Of a DNA stretch of 64,000 nt, positions 27,161 through 39,724 are shown one piece after another. Each line of letters starts with the position of its first letter. Position 1 is the first letter of the stretch. The stretch comes from Ursus arctos (taxonomy: Eukaryota; Chordata; Mammalia; Carnivora; Ursidae): assembly GCF_023065955.2 (NCBI RefSeq), contig NW_026622841.1, positions 23,557,501 through 23,621,500 on the forward strand. The letters run 5' to 3'. The translations under genes and the position numbers were made by a program. Below the pieces are notes generated by a model that was given only the letters and a program-made list of their open reading frames with translations, was not told where the DNA came from and made no database searches.

Positions 27161-27744
27161 TTGGAAGCTGGGAGAGAGTGCAAGAAGGAGGGGAATGGCT
27201 GTCCTGTCAATAGGGAGGGTCAAAGACCATGTAGAGAGGGGAGTTGAGGCCAGCTCCCTGCTTGCATCTGGGCACAGTGTTCTCATCCAGAGGTGCCCTC
27301 TCACGGTGAAACGTGGTGGGTTTTCTTGTTTTTGTTTTTTTGGTCAGTGATACTGAATGATAGGAAATGACCAGCAGGACTTGATGAAGGAAAGAGGAGT
27401 TGACATGGGGTCTCAGCCACCGGGGTGTGAGGGAGGACCCCCCACGGGTAGTTGGGTTGATCTGGAATTGGTGTTTTGCTAAGCACACATTGGGGCATTT
27501 TGTGAAGATGGAAAAGTAAGATCCTGGAACGGGCATTGGGGGTGGCAGCCAGGAGTGGGGAAGGAGTCCAAGAGGGCACCCTCTCTGCCCCTGGTGCCAG
27601 GGAGCACCTGAGCCCCTCCGTTTATGATGCAGGCTGTTGGGGGGGGGGGAGAGGTGCTTGGGGAGCCTGAGGACTGGCCCTCTTCCCTTTTTTTTTTTTT
27701 TTAATTTTGTAATTTCAATAACAAAGAGTAAAATCAGGGCATTA

Positions 27745-28025
27745 ATGCATTTTAATAGCTTTATTGAGATGCAATTAACATACCATAAAATTCACTCATT
27801 TAACATATACAGCCTGGGTGCCAGTCTGTTCAGAGTTGTGCCACAGTAGCAGAACCCATTAGCAGTCAGCACCCCCTCCCCCGCAGTCACTCTCCCTCCC
27901 CCCCACCCCACCCCCCACAATTACTCCCCCTTCCCCCACTGCCCAAGGCAGCCTCTCATCCATTTGCGGTCTTTAAAGGTTGGCCCTATTCTGGACATCT
28001 CATATACATTCAAACCTGCGTTTTT
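27745..28025 (-). mobile_element. Ancient L1M LINE 3' fragment
   Basis: Antisense L1M words in order: AGCTTTATTGAGATGCAATT, CATACCATAAAATTCACTCA, ACCCATTAGCAGTCAGCACC, CTATTCTGGACATCTCATAT. A C-rich low-complexity run lies inside at 27870-27940. Confidence 0.85.
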
Positions 28026-28354
28026 TGATCTGACCAGTGGCCAACACTGCAGGTTAGAGGGACTAGGTCTCTGAGGGACAGTCCCCACGTAGATGAGGAC
28101 AGAGCTAGGATCCAGGCTCCTCTTAATGTTATTTTGAGAAGAGAGGAAGGCCATTTGGATGAAGCCACATGTAGTATTTTTTAAAGTATTTGATTCAGCA
28201 CGTTCCAGAGCTACCGATACCACAACCCAGATTTTATCAAAATACAAGATTTGCTTTCTTTCTCCTGTGCTTGTTTCGAATCTTTTTGGTGATAAGTGCC
28301 TTCCATCTAACCCCGACTTTGTGGCTGCTTTTAAATCTCTGTTGTCAGGCAGGA

Positions 28355-28610
28355 AAGCACAGTAGCAGGGAGCATATGCTCTGGGAGTCAGCCTGGCCCA
28401 GTTTGAACCCCAGCTCTGCTGCTTCCCAGCTGTGTGACCTTGGGCAAGTTACCTAACCTCTCTGTGTCCGTTTCTTCATCCGTAAAATTGTATAAATATA
28501 GTGCCTAACTGGTAGGATTCTTGGGAGGATTAGATGAGTTGATACATCTAAAATGTATAGAAAACTGACCAGTGATAAGTGCCATGGGCATTTGCTGTTA
28601 GTATTGTCTG
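28355..28610 (+). repeat. MIR SINE, near full length
   Basis: Well-preserved MIR: TTTGAACCCCAGCTCTGCTG, CTTCCCAGCTGTGTGACCTT, GGGCAAGTTACCTAACCTCT, TTCTTCATCCGTAAAATTG. The adjacent SINE lies immediately after it. Confidence 0.9.
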
Positions 28611-28625
28611 AGAATCTAAATTGTT

Positions 28626-28830
28626 TTTTTTTTTTTTTTTAAGATTTTATTTATTTATTTGACAGAGATAGAGACAGCCAGCGAGAGAGGGAACACAAGC
28701 AGGGGGAGTGGGAGAGGAAGAAGCAGGCTCATAGCAGAGGAGCCTGATGTGGGGCTCGATCCTGGAACGCCGGGATCACGCCCTGAGCCGGAGGCAGACA
28801 CTTTAACCGCTGTGCCACCCAGGCTCCCCT
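28626..28830 (-). mobile_element. Young carnivore SINE (SINEC1_AMe-like)
   Basis: T run, AAGATTTTATTTATTTATTT, GAGATAGAGACAGCCAGCGA, CAGGCTCATAGCAGAGGAGC, then the head CTGTGCCACCCAGGCTCCCC. The perfect 16-base target duplication GAGAATCTAAATTGTT sits at 28610-28625 and 28831-28846. Confidence 0.97.
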
Positions 28831-30039
28831 GAGAATCTAAATTGTTAATTCCTGCTGGTCCTTACTTTCCATTGAGGGTGGTGGTTAAGGAACGACGCCC
28901 TTGTCAGGAAATACGTATCCACTGTTGTTTTCCTGCTTTGGTCACTGATGCATGCCAGGCTGAATTAGGGAAGATGTAGGATGATGGAGTCTACTAACAG
29001 AAGTCCAGTTTCATTAAGACAAGAGGATTTTGATGCTGGCAAATGTGTTGACCGAAGTGAGTCTTGTTTTCACGTCCTACCCTTCCTGTTCTGTCTGCCC
29101 CAGTCCTGCCACTGGTGGGTCCACTGGGTTCCTGTCCTCTGGCCTCGCCTCCGATAGCCCTGCCCGGCTGACCCCTACCTTCCCCTGTACCTGGTGTTTC
29201 TAAACGCAATGCTTGAAGACTAATATAGAACAGTGTATGTGAAAGTGCTGAATCCAATGTATTTTGTCTGCTCAACACAATAGCCTCTGTCAAGAAAAAG
29301 TTTTCTTTTCTTGAATTACCTACAGCACTTAGCACTGGGTATTCAATAATGGTCACACTAAATTGAATATGGAGAAAAATCTGGTTTGCTTACTTACTAT
29401 CTGAGAAATTTGTTCTTAAGTGTGTAGGCATTTTTCTTATGCCACAGATTTTGTTAGTTTACTAAATAAAACCCCTTTTAAGTGGCTGGTGTAAGGGTCA
29501 CCTTCAGTCCTGCCTCATGCAAATGTACAATGTAAAGTAATGAAGGGCAGGCCCAGTTGTGAGCTGTAACTGAGGAGTGGGTACGTGCAGTGGTCTTCAA
29601 GGATGACAGCGGAGGGCGCACCTCCCCCCGGAGGAGTTACCATCATCCCGGACAATTCGAATGGTGGTTATAGTGACTGTGTTATATTTTCAACGAAACA
29701 AAGTGCTGTTTCACTTTTGAAGCCAGCTCTGAAGATACTGAAAGGGGCTGCCCTTCGGAATGCCTAACGTAGTGAAACTTCTGAATTTAAATTTGGGGAG
29801 AGCAGAGAAAGTACTGCGCAGCTCATTCGCTAGGTCCTTAACACCCGATGTGTGCCCAGAACCCGCTTCCGAGTTCTTTGAGGGGCAGGTAAAAAAAAAA
29901 AAAAACAAACAGTGAGGCATACTCCTTGAGCCCAACAAGCTTAGGCTTTGTAGGGACAAAGCAATACACAAAACCCAACGATGGACTGTATTAGTGTGTG
30001 TGTAAGAGCTTAATTGTGAGGAATTCCCAAGTGAGATCA

Positions 30040-30180
30040 AGAGTAGCCAGGAAGGGCTTCAGAGAAGAGGGCAGACTTGAGCTGAGCCTGGACGGTGTTT
30101 CGCTGAGTGATAGAGGGTGGGTTTCCCGCTGCAGGCGTTGGGCTGAGTGAGCAGAAGCGTGGCGCTAGCAGTGGGCACGG
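30040..30180 (-). repeat. L2-like LINE remnant
   Basis: AGGAAGGGCTTCAGAGAAGA, ACTTGAGCTGAGCCTGGACG follow the antisense L2 end pattern. Short and diverged. Confidence 0.4.
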
Positions 30181-30547
30181 CACAGTCACGACACTGATGT
30201 CACTGGCCCACTTGGTGGGGAGACGTCTTCAGATTTGTTCTGACGCTGCTCCTGTGCCCTTGGGCTCCAAACTGATGCTCCCCTAACCCTATCAGCAGCT
30301 ATCAACCAGAAGATTCTTTGAGGCTCAGCGCACGCCCATGGACACCACCGGAGCAACCCACCCCGCGTGCTGAGAGCAGGCCGTGTCGGATCCAAAGCAC
30401 TCATGGCCAAATCTTGTTCTCCTTGCCCAGCTGGGGTCCAGCTCCTGTGAGGTTGGCTTACTGGTGGACTCCATCTCCCTCTGCCATGGCTCTCTGCTTG
30501 CTTTGTCCTCTTCACAGAGCACTCTGTCCTCTTACGTGTTTCTGCAG

Positions 30548-30670
30548 GTTCCCAAAGGAACTGACCAGAATTGGGCTCAGAAGCTCTATGACCGGCACTC
30601 TGGCAGCCAGCACTTCCAGAAACCCCGCATGTCCAACACAGCCTTCATTGTCGTCCACTTTGCTGACAAG
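30548..30670 (+). CDS. MYO5B: MYO5B exon 13: lower 50K domain
   Basis: 123 bp, 41 codons, phase 0 both ends: [41 protein letters not shown] (residues 516-556). It contains the F.V.HFADK strand typical of the lower 50K domain. Small differences from remembered human: Ser to Gly in RHSGSQ and Ile to Val in AFIVVHF. Disease residues L528 and R531 are intact. Acceptor TTTCTGCAG, donor AAG|GTGAGT. The next exon follows after 961 bp. Confidence 0.98.
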
Positions 30671-31074
30671 GTGAGTCTCTCCATGGGCTTTGGTGCTCTG
30701 GGAGCCCCACCCTACAGAGATTCAGGGATAAGAGGGTGTGGTGTCTCTGGAATTCAAGTGGCCTGAAGGTTTCTTAGGGTCTTTGTCTATCCTCTTTCCC
30801 TCCCCGCACCCCCTCTGTGATACATCAAACTGTCACTACATTGGCGGAGCCCCAGATGGTGGGAGGGGGGCTACAGCTCCGCAGTCATGTGCTGGACAAA
30901 CATTTATTCTCTCCTGGGAGGACAGGAGCACGTGAAACAGTCGTGAACCTACCCTGGAGAGAGAAGGAAAGCATGAGGACAGAATGGCGCTCTTCGTTGG
31001 GTGGCTCCTTTCCCAGGACCTGGTGTACACAGAATTTTCCTACATGGATTTCTGTTCTGTTGGCCCTAGCCCGT

Positions 31075-31125
31075 GCTTTCCAGATTTTAATCTGCACATA
31101 AATCACCTGGGATCTCCTTAAAATG
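31075..31125 (+). repeat. MER5A-like hAT DNA transposon fragment
   Basis: TTAATCTGCACATAAATCAC followed by CTGGGATCTCCTTAAAATGC resembles the MER5A left half (type 'gtgcatcagaatcacctgg'). It is cut by the SINE that follows. Confidence 0.5.
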
Positions 31126-31135
31126 CAGACTCGAG

Positions 31136-31325
31136 GGGCGCCTGGGCGGCTCAGTCAGTGAAGCGTCCAACTCTTGATTTCAGCTCAGGTCATGATCTCA
31201 GGGCTGTGAGATTGAGCCCCACGTCTGGCTCTGTGCTCAGTGTGGAGTCTGAGGTTTTCTCTCTCCCTCTCCCTCTGCACACACGCTCACATGCACGCTC
31301 TCTCTCGATCTCTCAAATTAAAAAC
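31136..31325 (+). mobile_element. Carnivore SINE (SINEC)
   Basis: Sense copy: GGGGCGCCTGGGCGGCTCAG, AAGCGTCCAACTCTTGATTT, CAGCTCAGGTCATGATCTCA, a C/T-rich stretch, CTCTCTCGATCTCTCAAATT, short A tail. Flanked by AAAATGCAG at 31120-31128 and 31326-31334. Confidence 0.95.
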
Positions 31326-31565
31326 AAAATGCAGCTTCTAATTTGATGGCCTTTTTAGCACCCAAAGGAGACCTTAGGTCATCTTACAGGAACTTCTTTT
31401 AAAACAGTGTTTTTCCACAAAATGAATACTCGGTTTCCTCTGTATAAATCCTGATCACATCTTGGGTTTGCATCTTAAATGGGAACATCTGTGGGTTTCC
31501 CAGCTACTCACCACTCGTCAGAAAACACTGGATGGATGAGATGGAAGACTCGGGTCCTCAAGTAG

Positions 31566-31934
<369 letters not shown>

Positions 31935-32224
31935 TGAGGGTTGGGGGGCTCAAGAGAGGTGACCATCAGGAGGGGGGACAGCAGTGAGTGTAACAAGGAA
32001 AATGTTACTGGCGGTCATTTGTCGTCCTCTCTTACCTGCAGGTGGTGGGATCCCTGAGTTCTGGGAGTCATCTTAGCAAATAATTGAATTTGGGGGATTT
32101 GAGGGGGTCCCTCAAATCCTGGTACCCGTGCTTTTCGTTTCTGTGTTGCGCCTACAGAACCTCCCTATAGGTGAAAAGTTCAACGGAAGAAAGGGTAGGA
32201 TTGAGGGACACTTTATAGTTAACG

Positions 32225-32345
32225 TTCCCGAATAGGTTTATTTCCTTCTCACGAGCATCACAAAGACAGCAAGTACTGTGTCCACTCTATAGGCAGAGGG
32301 AGCAAGGCACTGACGCACCTGAACAAACAGTAAACGCCTGTGTTG
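32225..32345 (-). repeat. MIR-like remnant
   Basis: TTATTTCCTTCTCACGAGCA, CAGCAAGTACTGTGTCCACT, CTATAGGCAGAGGGAGCAAG follow the antisense MIR order weakly. Confidence 0.35.
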
Positions 32346-33529
32346 TGAGGCACTGCCCCCGACGCAGCATCGTACACAGCTGGATCAGACCGACTGCCCT
32401 GTAGGTGCCTACATCCCAGCGGGCCGCGAGTGGCCGATAATCACACGGTCGCTGAAAAGAGGGGAGGCGTGGGGAGAGGGCCCGGCAGCCGGGGGGTGTC
32501 TGGGCACCACGGTTCCCGAGGGTCGACGCACGATGCGTATGCTGCTGCGGGCTGCAGCCCTTCCGAGAACACCCAGAAAGCGGACTCTCCAGGATTTGGG
32601 AGGCTTTCTCCCAGACCTCCTGCTCTAAAACTGGCTGCAGGGGCCTGATAACACTAGAAATGGCAGATTAATAGCTCTTGACGATAAGCTTCAGATGAAC
32701 ATAATAGGGCAAGATGCCGAAACGGAGAAAATACACCTGGCAAAGTAGACCCAAGGACAGAAGGGCGAGTGCAGCCCGTTAAATCCCACGGCCCCAGGCA
32801 AGGGGTTTAGGGAGGCTTTGAGTCTGTACCAGCATGTGGGCGGCTCAAGGCAGACCCCTGCCTAGGGTCCTCCCTGGAGATGGGCAACATGGGGGAATGA
32901 GTCGTCATGAAGGGAAATCTGGGTGAATGTGAGTATCACTTTGAAATTCAGCACAAGGTTAACCTCTCAGCTTGCCAAGTCTGTGGCACTGTCGTCCATG
33001 GTGGGTAATAGGACTTTTTCCATTCTTCGAGAAGGGAGGTGCGTACAGGGGAGGCACAAGCCACAGGGAGAGGGGAAGTAAATGGTGTGAGCTCTTAGGG
33101 CACCTTGCCTCATCGGTCCTTAGATGCTTACAGGCCTGTGACCTCCTCTGTTAGTGACACAGTGCCGCAGAGGCTGAGAAACTTCACTGTCTAAGCTTCT
33201 CTTTTCAGGTAGGAGCACAAGTGAGGGGGGTGTGGGAGAGAATCTGGTACTTTCCATTTAAATACAGTGTTGGGTTCTGCCAGTGTATTGATTTTTGTTT
33301 TGAGTGTCTCTCAGGGATCTTGAAAAGTAAAAGAGGAATCTGTCCAGCAGATCATCTTTTATTAGTAACTGACATTTTTTCACCTTTATTGGGTATTTGT
33401 GTGTTATGTAGTGGTAACAAATACGTATAGTTAACCTCATGGATCTTACAGTCCAGTGGAAAAGATAGTTTAATTGTGAATTTTGGTAATGCTGTGAAGG
33501 TCAAGAAGGTGGTATGGAAAAAAAAAATT

Positions 33530-34030
33530 TGGGAGTCCCCAAGGCCACCCCCCAAATTCAATTATTTGCTAAGATGACTCCCAGAACTCAGCAGATAGTT
33601 ACACTTGAGGCTGTGACTTCTTAGACCAAAAGGGTGTAAAGCAGTCAGCAAAGGGAACAGTGCCGGGGGTGAGATCCAGGGGAAACCAGGCCCGCGCTCC
33701 CAGGAGTCCTTTCCCAGTGGCGTGGCACACACGTGCTTCATTGCCACAGTGGTGTGTTGTGTGAAGTATCGGCCGGGGCAGCTTGTCTGAGCCAAGGCTC
33801 AGAGTTGTTATTGGGAGTCAGTTACACAGGCACCCTTTGGCTAGCATGTACCAGAATTCCAGCCTCCCAGAAGGAAGGCAGATATTCAACATGAACCACA
33901 TTGTTTGCATAAACCATTCAAACCCCGTGAACCATTCTCATCAGAAAACCGTCCCCAAATCAAGTTCCCAGACCCCAGCCAAGGGTCAGCCTTATAAGCA
34001 GACCTTTCCAGGAGTAGCAGTCTCAAGCTT
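33530..34030. repeat. Ancient retroviral-type LTR remnant (probable, solo)
   Basis: The block runs GGGAGTCCCCAAGGCCACCC, CAATTATTTGCTAAGATGAC, TCCCAGGAGTCCTTTCCCAG, GAGCCAAGGCTCAGAGTTGT, resembling old mammalian ERVL/MaLR-class LTRs as I remember them. No viral genes are present. The 85-codon open frame across it has no recognisable content. Family and orientation not assigned. Confidence 0.5.
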
Positions 34031-34059
34031 GCGATGTTAGCTCTTTTCTGTACAGGGGT

Positions 34060-34480
34060 ATCATTTTAGGTTCGGGGTACTGGGTTTTTATTAGAAATGA
34101 AATATAGACTCATATGTTTAAACAGCTTAAAAGCATTCTGTGCCATTCCTTGACCTACCTTTTCATCAGGTACCAATCTGCATATGTAAGCATATCGGTA
34201 CCTCTTTGTAAGATTGAAATGAATCACATTATACATTGTTCTCTGGCTTTTCACTTCGATCTTCGCTGTCTTTCCGCATGACTATGTATCTCTCCTCTTT
34301 TTTAAGCAGTTGATATTTTGCTCGTTGAAATAATGCCGCAGTGAATGCCCTTTGCATGTATCTTTGCTTGTGCAATTACATCAGTCAGGTAAATTTTTAG
34401 AAGTGAAGTGGATAGTTCAAAGAGTACACACCTCAAAAGTTCGTAGGTATTCCTAAATTGGGACTGTAAGATAGCCCTGG
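34060..34480 (-). repeat. Ancient L1-like LINE remnant
   Basis: TTGAAATAATGCCGCAGTGA, TTTGCATGTATCTTTGCTTG and TTTTTAGAAGTGAAGTGGAT resemble the antisense 3' region of old L1 elements. Diverged; family unknown. Confidence 0.5.
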
Positions 34481-35194
34481 GATCTACTCTTAAAAGATAA
34501 TGGTCCTTTGTTTCCCTACACACCTGCCACACTCTTGCTTTCCCCTTTACCAGCTAATCTTTCTGGAGAACCAATGACCTTGTTGCCAACCGGCAGCCCC
34601 ATCCCCGCACACCCTCGCAGGTGCTGCGATGGTGGCCAGCAGCATTCAGAGATTAACCAGGAGGGGCTTCCAGGTCTCCCAGGCCCTACTCTCCACCCGG
34701 AGCCCATTGCAGACATTGAGAAGGTAGAAAGCAAAGATTGAAACTAGGTCCCTGTGAACCTGCAGATGGGCCGAACCAGACAGCAGCTGCACGTCAAAGC
34801 GTGGTTCTCACTGTGCTTTAAATCCTCCGGACAGATGGGCGTGTCTGGAAGCACCTGTCATGGCAGCATTTTTGAAGCTCATTGTTCACGGAGCCTCTAT
34901 CACCTGTAAAACTTTGTTTTCACAGCAGTCCTAAGAGGTTTACCTTTCCAACTCCATGTTAGAGTGTAAAAGAGACCTAGAAAGATATTAGGCCCTATGA
35001 CGTGGAGTTAGTGCCCCATTTCTTGTGGTGGTTTTCATCTCCTTGAGCACAGATAAATCTCAAATCCTATTGGTAAATTCATAATTTTACTTAAAGCATT
35101 TTTATTTTATGGGACACCTGTTAGCTTTTTTTCTTTTGTGTGGCACCTCTGATAAGAAATTAAGAAATCACTGTGAATAATTAAGCAGTATGAC

Positions 35195-35410
35195 TGGCTA
35201 GAGGACGCCCATGTAGCCTACCAGCCAAAGGGATGTTTAAAGAGCTCCCACCAAGAGCAGTGAAATAAAACAGTGTTAATGAGAATGTAATTAGTAAAGC
35301 CAGTTATGCTGCCTAAGAGGTTATAATGTAGCTAATTGCTTTCTCAGCTATTGGAGAGCTATAAATAGACTTAGGAAATGCCTCTTTAAAACACGGCTTT
35401 AAGTCATTAA
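35195..35410. other. AT-rich repeat-free block (possible conserved element)
   Basis: Non-repetitive stretch with GAATGTAATTAGTAAAGCC, GTAGCTAATTGCTTTCTCAG and GCTATAAATAGACTTAGG; the last contains a MEF2-like word. Composition suggests a conserved non-coding element, but this is only a guess without alignment. Confidence 0.2.
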
Positions 35411-35955
35411 CAGACTGATTTGTTTTAGGTACTAAAGATGGAGGTTTCTCCCTCCCAGTGTTTATTATAAAAAAAAACAATATTTTATCCAAGGGAAAAA
35501 AAATCCCCAAAGGAGCATGTACTGAAGATTTCCTATGCCAGGGCAGCACCGAGTGTGGGTCAGAGTGACGAGCAATGGATCTGGAGTTTGTCAGGAAGCG
35601 CTGGGCAGCCATCCTGGGTGGCGTTCCAGGCAGGCAGTCCTGAGGCCGGCTCTCCACTCACCCCAGCAGAAGGGATCTCGAGACCAATATGGTACAGAGG
35701 TCAAGGAGACCGTATTGGCCCAAGGCCACCTACCCTGGGCCGTGGCAATCCCTGAGGTCTGAGTCACAGTGGCACACCTCAGACAAGGCCCAGGTGCCTG
35801 TGCTTTGGGTCTCCTTTTTACAAATTCGGCTTGACTTCAGCTCCTCAAGGAATGACAACGTATATGTGTGTGTTGTTTCCACGCTGGTGTGTTCCTTACG
35901 GGTTACAGACCCGTTCCATTTTGAGCAAATACGTTTGCTTTTTTAAAAAGTATTT

Positions 35956-36506
35956 CTTTTTCCGGATTCGTGTTGTCATTTTCTATGGGTAAATACCCAG
36001 TAGTGGAATTACTACATTCTGGTCATTTTATTTTTAACTTTTTGAGGAACCTCCATACTATTTTTCACAGTGGCTGCACCAATTTGCATTCCCACCAACA
36101 GTGCATGAGGGTTCCCTTCCGTCCTCTTCCTCGCCGATACTTGGTATCTCTTGGGTTTTTTATTTTCGCCATTCTCACAGGTGTAAGGTGATGCCTCATT
36201 GTGGTTTTGATTTGCAGTTCCCTGATGATTGGTGACATTGAGCGTCTTTTCATGTGTCCATTTACCATTTGTGTGTCGTCTTTGGAAATCATCTGTTCAG
36301 GCCCGCTGAATCTTTACATTTTTAAAATCTGATTATTTTTGATGTTGAGTTCTCATATCACTTGCAAATATCTTCTCGGTGGGTGAGGGGAGAGATGAAA
36401 TAAAGGAGACACTTATGATGAACACTGAGGAATGTATAGAATTATTGAATCCTTATATTGTACACCTGAAACTAATATGCTGCTGTTAATTATACTTCCA
36501 TTTAAT
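35956..36506 (+). mobile_element. L1 LINE with 5' inversion (twin-priming structure)
   Basis: Bases 35956-36377 are antisense L1 (GGGTAAATACCCAGTAGTGG, TGAGGAACCTCCATACTATT, TGCATTCCCACCAACAGTGC, CTTGCAAATATCTTCTC). At about 36378 the sequence switches to sense carnivore L1 3' end (GAGATGAAATAAAGGAGACA, TTGTACACCTGAAACTAATA, TTAATTATACTTCC). AAGTATTT flanks the whole unit at 35948-35955 and 36507-36514. This is the layout expected from twin priming. No open reading frame is intact. Confidence 0.75.
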
Positions 36507-36529
36507 AAGTATTTTTAAATCTGTTTCTT

Positions 36530-36600
36530 ATATAATAGCTTTATTGAGACATAATTGACATATAACACTTTTAAGGGCATTTAAAGTGCTTTGTATTTAA
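36530..36600 (-). repeat. L1M 3' end fragment
   Basis: TAGCTTTATTGAGACATAAT and TTTAAGGGCATTTAAAGTGC match the first bases of the antisense L1M 3' end, as at 27745 and 56655. Confidence 0.6.
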
Positions 36601-37369
36601 GATCAGTTGGCAGTAGTAGTCAAAAGGCTTCCAACAATATTTAGAACAGTCACTATGTAAGAGAGAACTTTTTAGTCAATAAAACCGTATCATCCCCTTT
36701 CCAATACAGAAAAGTCCAACTTTGTCTTTCACAACAAAAAAACAAGTGCTGAGACTTTTCCTCCAAAGCCCATTTAAAACCCCTTTAAACAAAATATTTT
36801 GTAGCTTTTTTTTTTATTAGATCTGCAACCAGGTTTTATAGATAAGATTCGGAGCAAGAGATTGCAATCAGACGGCTATTTGAGCTTGTCTTCAGTCTCA
36901 TGCATCTGTCCTAAAGGAAAGGTATTTTATGTTCTTAAAGAAGTGAACGGGCATGATTTCCAAGGTAACAGCTATGTATATAGCTGTAATTGACATTTTT
37001 CTTAAACCATCAAATGGTCTTTAAAAAGCGTTTTCATACTTCTTTTAATCCCTCTTCAAATAAGATTCGCCTCAGGCTTTTGAAAATCTATCTATAGCCT
37101 TGAATAGCAGAGAGTACCAAAGCCGGTATCTATGGACACTTGGAAATAAGTGACAAACGGTATCAGGGAAGTGCTTGGTTTGTTCGAAGGTGTCATCTGA
37201 GTGTGTTCATGATTGGAGGGAGCAGATTTTCAGAAAGGCCCCCGTGGTTGCAGCTTCCCAGGGCTGCCCCTGGGTGAGCTGGAGTAGTTGTATTACTGGT
37301 CCCTCAGCTAATAGACTTCCCAGAGCCTCTGAAGCGTAACTGGAGTTAGTCAATTAAAACACATGCTCA

Positions 37370-37572
37370 GGGGCGCCTGGGTGGCACAGCGGTTAAGCGT
37401 CTGCCTTCGGCTCAGGGCGTGATCCCGGCGTTATGGGATCGAGCCCCACATCAGGCTCTTCTGCTATGAGCCTGCTTCTTCCTCTCCCACTCCCCCTGCT
37501 TGTGTTCCCTCTCTCGCTGGCTGTCTCTATCTCTGTCGAATAAATAAATAAAATCTTTAAAAAAAAAAAAAC
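37370..37572 (+). mobile_element. Young carnivore SINE (SINEC1_AMe-like), sense
   Basis: Intact-looking copy: GGGGCGCCTGGGTGGCACAG, CGGTTAAGCGTCTGCCTTCG, GGGATCGAGCCCCACATCAG, a C/T-rich middle, ATAAATAAATAAAATCTTT and an A tail. The 12-base duplication ACACATGCTCAG lies at 37359-37370 and 37573-37584. Low divergence from the copies at 20132 and 28626; the best marker of host lineage in the window. Confidence 0.97.
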
Positions 37573-39429
37573 ACACATGCTCAGACGTTCATTCTTCTGC
37601 ATGAATTGCTAGTCAAGCAAAAGCTTGGTGTAACTACTTCTCGTGGAGACTTCAGGTTGGTTTATAGTTGGGACACGGCTGAGAGGAGGAGGTTCCTGTC
37701 TAGCCCAGGCCCCGTGTCGCGGTGGGTGGATGGGGGTAGGGTGGTACAGTCATCAGTATTTCTTGTCTGTTCTTTTACTTCTTTGTCCTAAGTTGATGTC
37801 TCCACAAACTCCTCTCTCTCCATTTCCAAACTCAGTCTCAATAGCCGAGACCTATTATTAAAATCTAGCTTTTAAGATAAAACACAAATGCTCCGGACTA
37901 AACCTTGGGTTGTGTTCTTTCCCAGATTCTCACATGGGGCCCAGGGACGAGCTTCTGATAGAAGCAAGAAAAAGGGGCTTTAATTTTAGAGTCTTCTTAC
38001 TGTTGAATCTGATTTCAAAGTTCCGTGTGTGGCTCTAATACATTCTCTTGACCTTAGAAGTTAATAGATTTTTCAGAGAAAAAGCTACTGTTAATGATTT
38101 CTGTAAATTAGACTCCTGAAGCAGTATCATCGTGCATGGGGTAACTTCTACCCTTGATTTGGAACGTCTTAGAAATCCATTTTAGAAAGTATGTGAATTA
38201 CACTTTAGTCAGTATTGTAATGTTTAGACTGGATGAATCGCTGATGTCTTTAAATGCGAACGAACCTGCCTTCAGCCTCTGGTTCTTTCCCTGTGGAAGT
38301 TTCTCAGCTCTGGTCTGACTGGGCACTTGACCCTCCCTCACGTGTGCCTCTGCCATCAGTCCCCCTATCCCTCCTATGCCTGGGCTGTCTCTTTCTGCCT
38401 CCCACTCACTTCTGTTTTTACCACTCCCCATGTTCTCATTTACTACGCATGATGGTGGCTTTCTGCCATAGACTGTGAGGACCCACGAGTCTTTCCACAA
38501 GGAGTTGCTGGATAAGGTTTGTATTTAGAAGATTCTGGCTGGTGGGTAGAAAATGTTTGGACGAAGGTGTGTCTGGAGCTGGACCGTCAGGTTCTAAGCA
38601 CCTGCAGTGATCTGAGAGAGCCTGGGAAGGCCTGACCTGGGGCAGCAGCATCCTGGTGATTCAGGACTGCTGGAACTTGACTGTGGACAGAGCTTGGTGA
38701 TTATGGGGATAAGAAGTAGGGTGTTGGCAGGCTCTCTAATACAAATGGGGCAGTTGGTGGGGGAGGGCCATGTAGGCCATGTCGAATTTGGAGTTTCCAG
38801 GGGAACACGCACAGGGAGGAAGATACGGAGCAGATAGTTGGAACTGTGGATCGTGGTTGTGGAAAACCATCAAGACTGGAGAGACAGGCTTGAAGGGAGT
38901 GGTTGAAGCAACAGGCGTGAAGGAGACTGTCCAGGGAACAAGGGTTAGAAAAGATAAATGGTAAGGATGCTGTCCTGGGCAACAGCAGCACTGTGGGGAG
39001 ACGTGCAGGAAGATGGGCCTGTGAGAGGGCCGGGAAAGAGCCGTGGGAGGGAAGTGGAGCTGCCCAGTCAGGGATGAGGGCCTCCGAGAAGGGACTTGCG
39101 TCCTTCACCAACGACAAGTCGGACTGAGAGTAAAACTGGACCACTTCCAGCCACTGGATTCAGCAAGCAGGGTCCCCGGAAGGCACTCTGAGGGTCCGTT
39201 TAGGCAGTGTGGGGGGCAGACCACGGCATGTTGGGTGGGGGAGGGTCTGAGAAAGGATGACCAAAGGCCGTGTCCACAGACACCTTGCCTGAGATGGCCG
39301 GTGGGGGGAGGGGTGGCACAGGGAGAGCCAGCTGGACAGGGAGGTGGTCCTGCATGGAAGGAATTGAACATAGCTACGTGTTGAAGGGAAGGTACCTGTG
39401 AATGGGGAAAGATTACAGACTCAAAGGAA

Positions 39430-39565
39430 TCTTTTTATTCAATTCCCTCATTTTTACAGATGAGAAATTTTGAATCTAGGAAGGTTAAGAGGTTTGCCGT
39501 GGGTCACACAGCTAATTAAGTGGCAGAGTCGGATCTAAAAGGTCTCCTGACCCCAGCTCAGTGCC
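39430..39565 (-). repeat. MIR SINE
   Basis: Antisense MIR: CATTTTTACAGATGAGAAAT, GGAAGGTTAAGAGGTTTGCC, GGGTCACACAGCTAATTAAG, TGGCAGAGTCGG. Confidence 0.88.
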
Positions 39566-39724
39566 TGTCCTGCAGCAACTTACGTCCCAGGGGTCTGCTA
39601 GGTGATAGGCTCTTCTGCCTCTTCACAGCTCTGCTCTAGAGCTTCCTGTGCAGCGGACATCAGGCTCTTTGTTACCCTGAAGCCAGACTGATCTTTCCCC
39701 AAAGATCCCTGGTCATTGCTCTCC

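Noticed and set aside
33783..34040. 85-codon frame in intron 14 as a possible small gene
   Set aside because: It lies inside the LTR-like repeat block and has no known domain.
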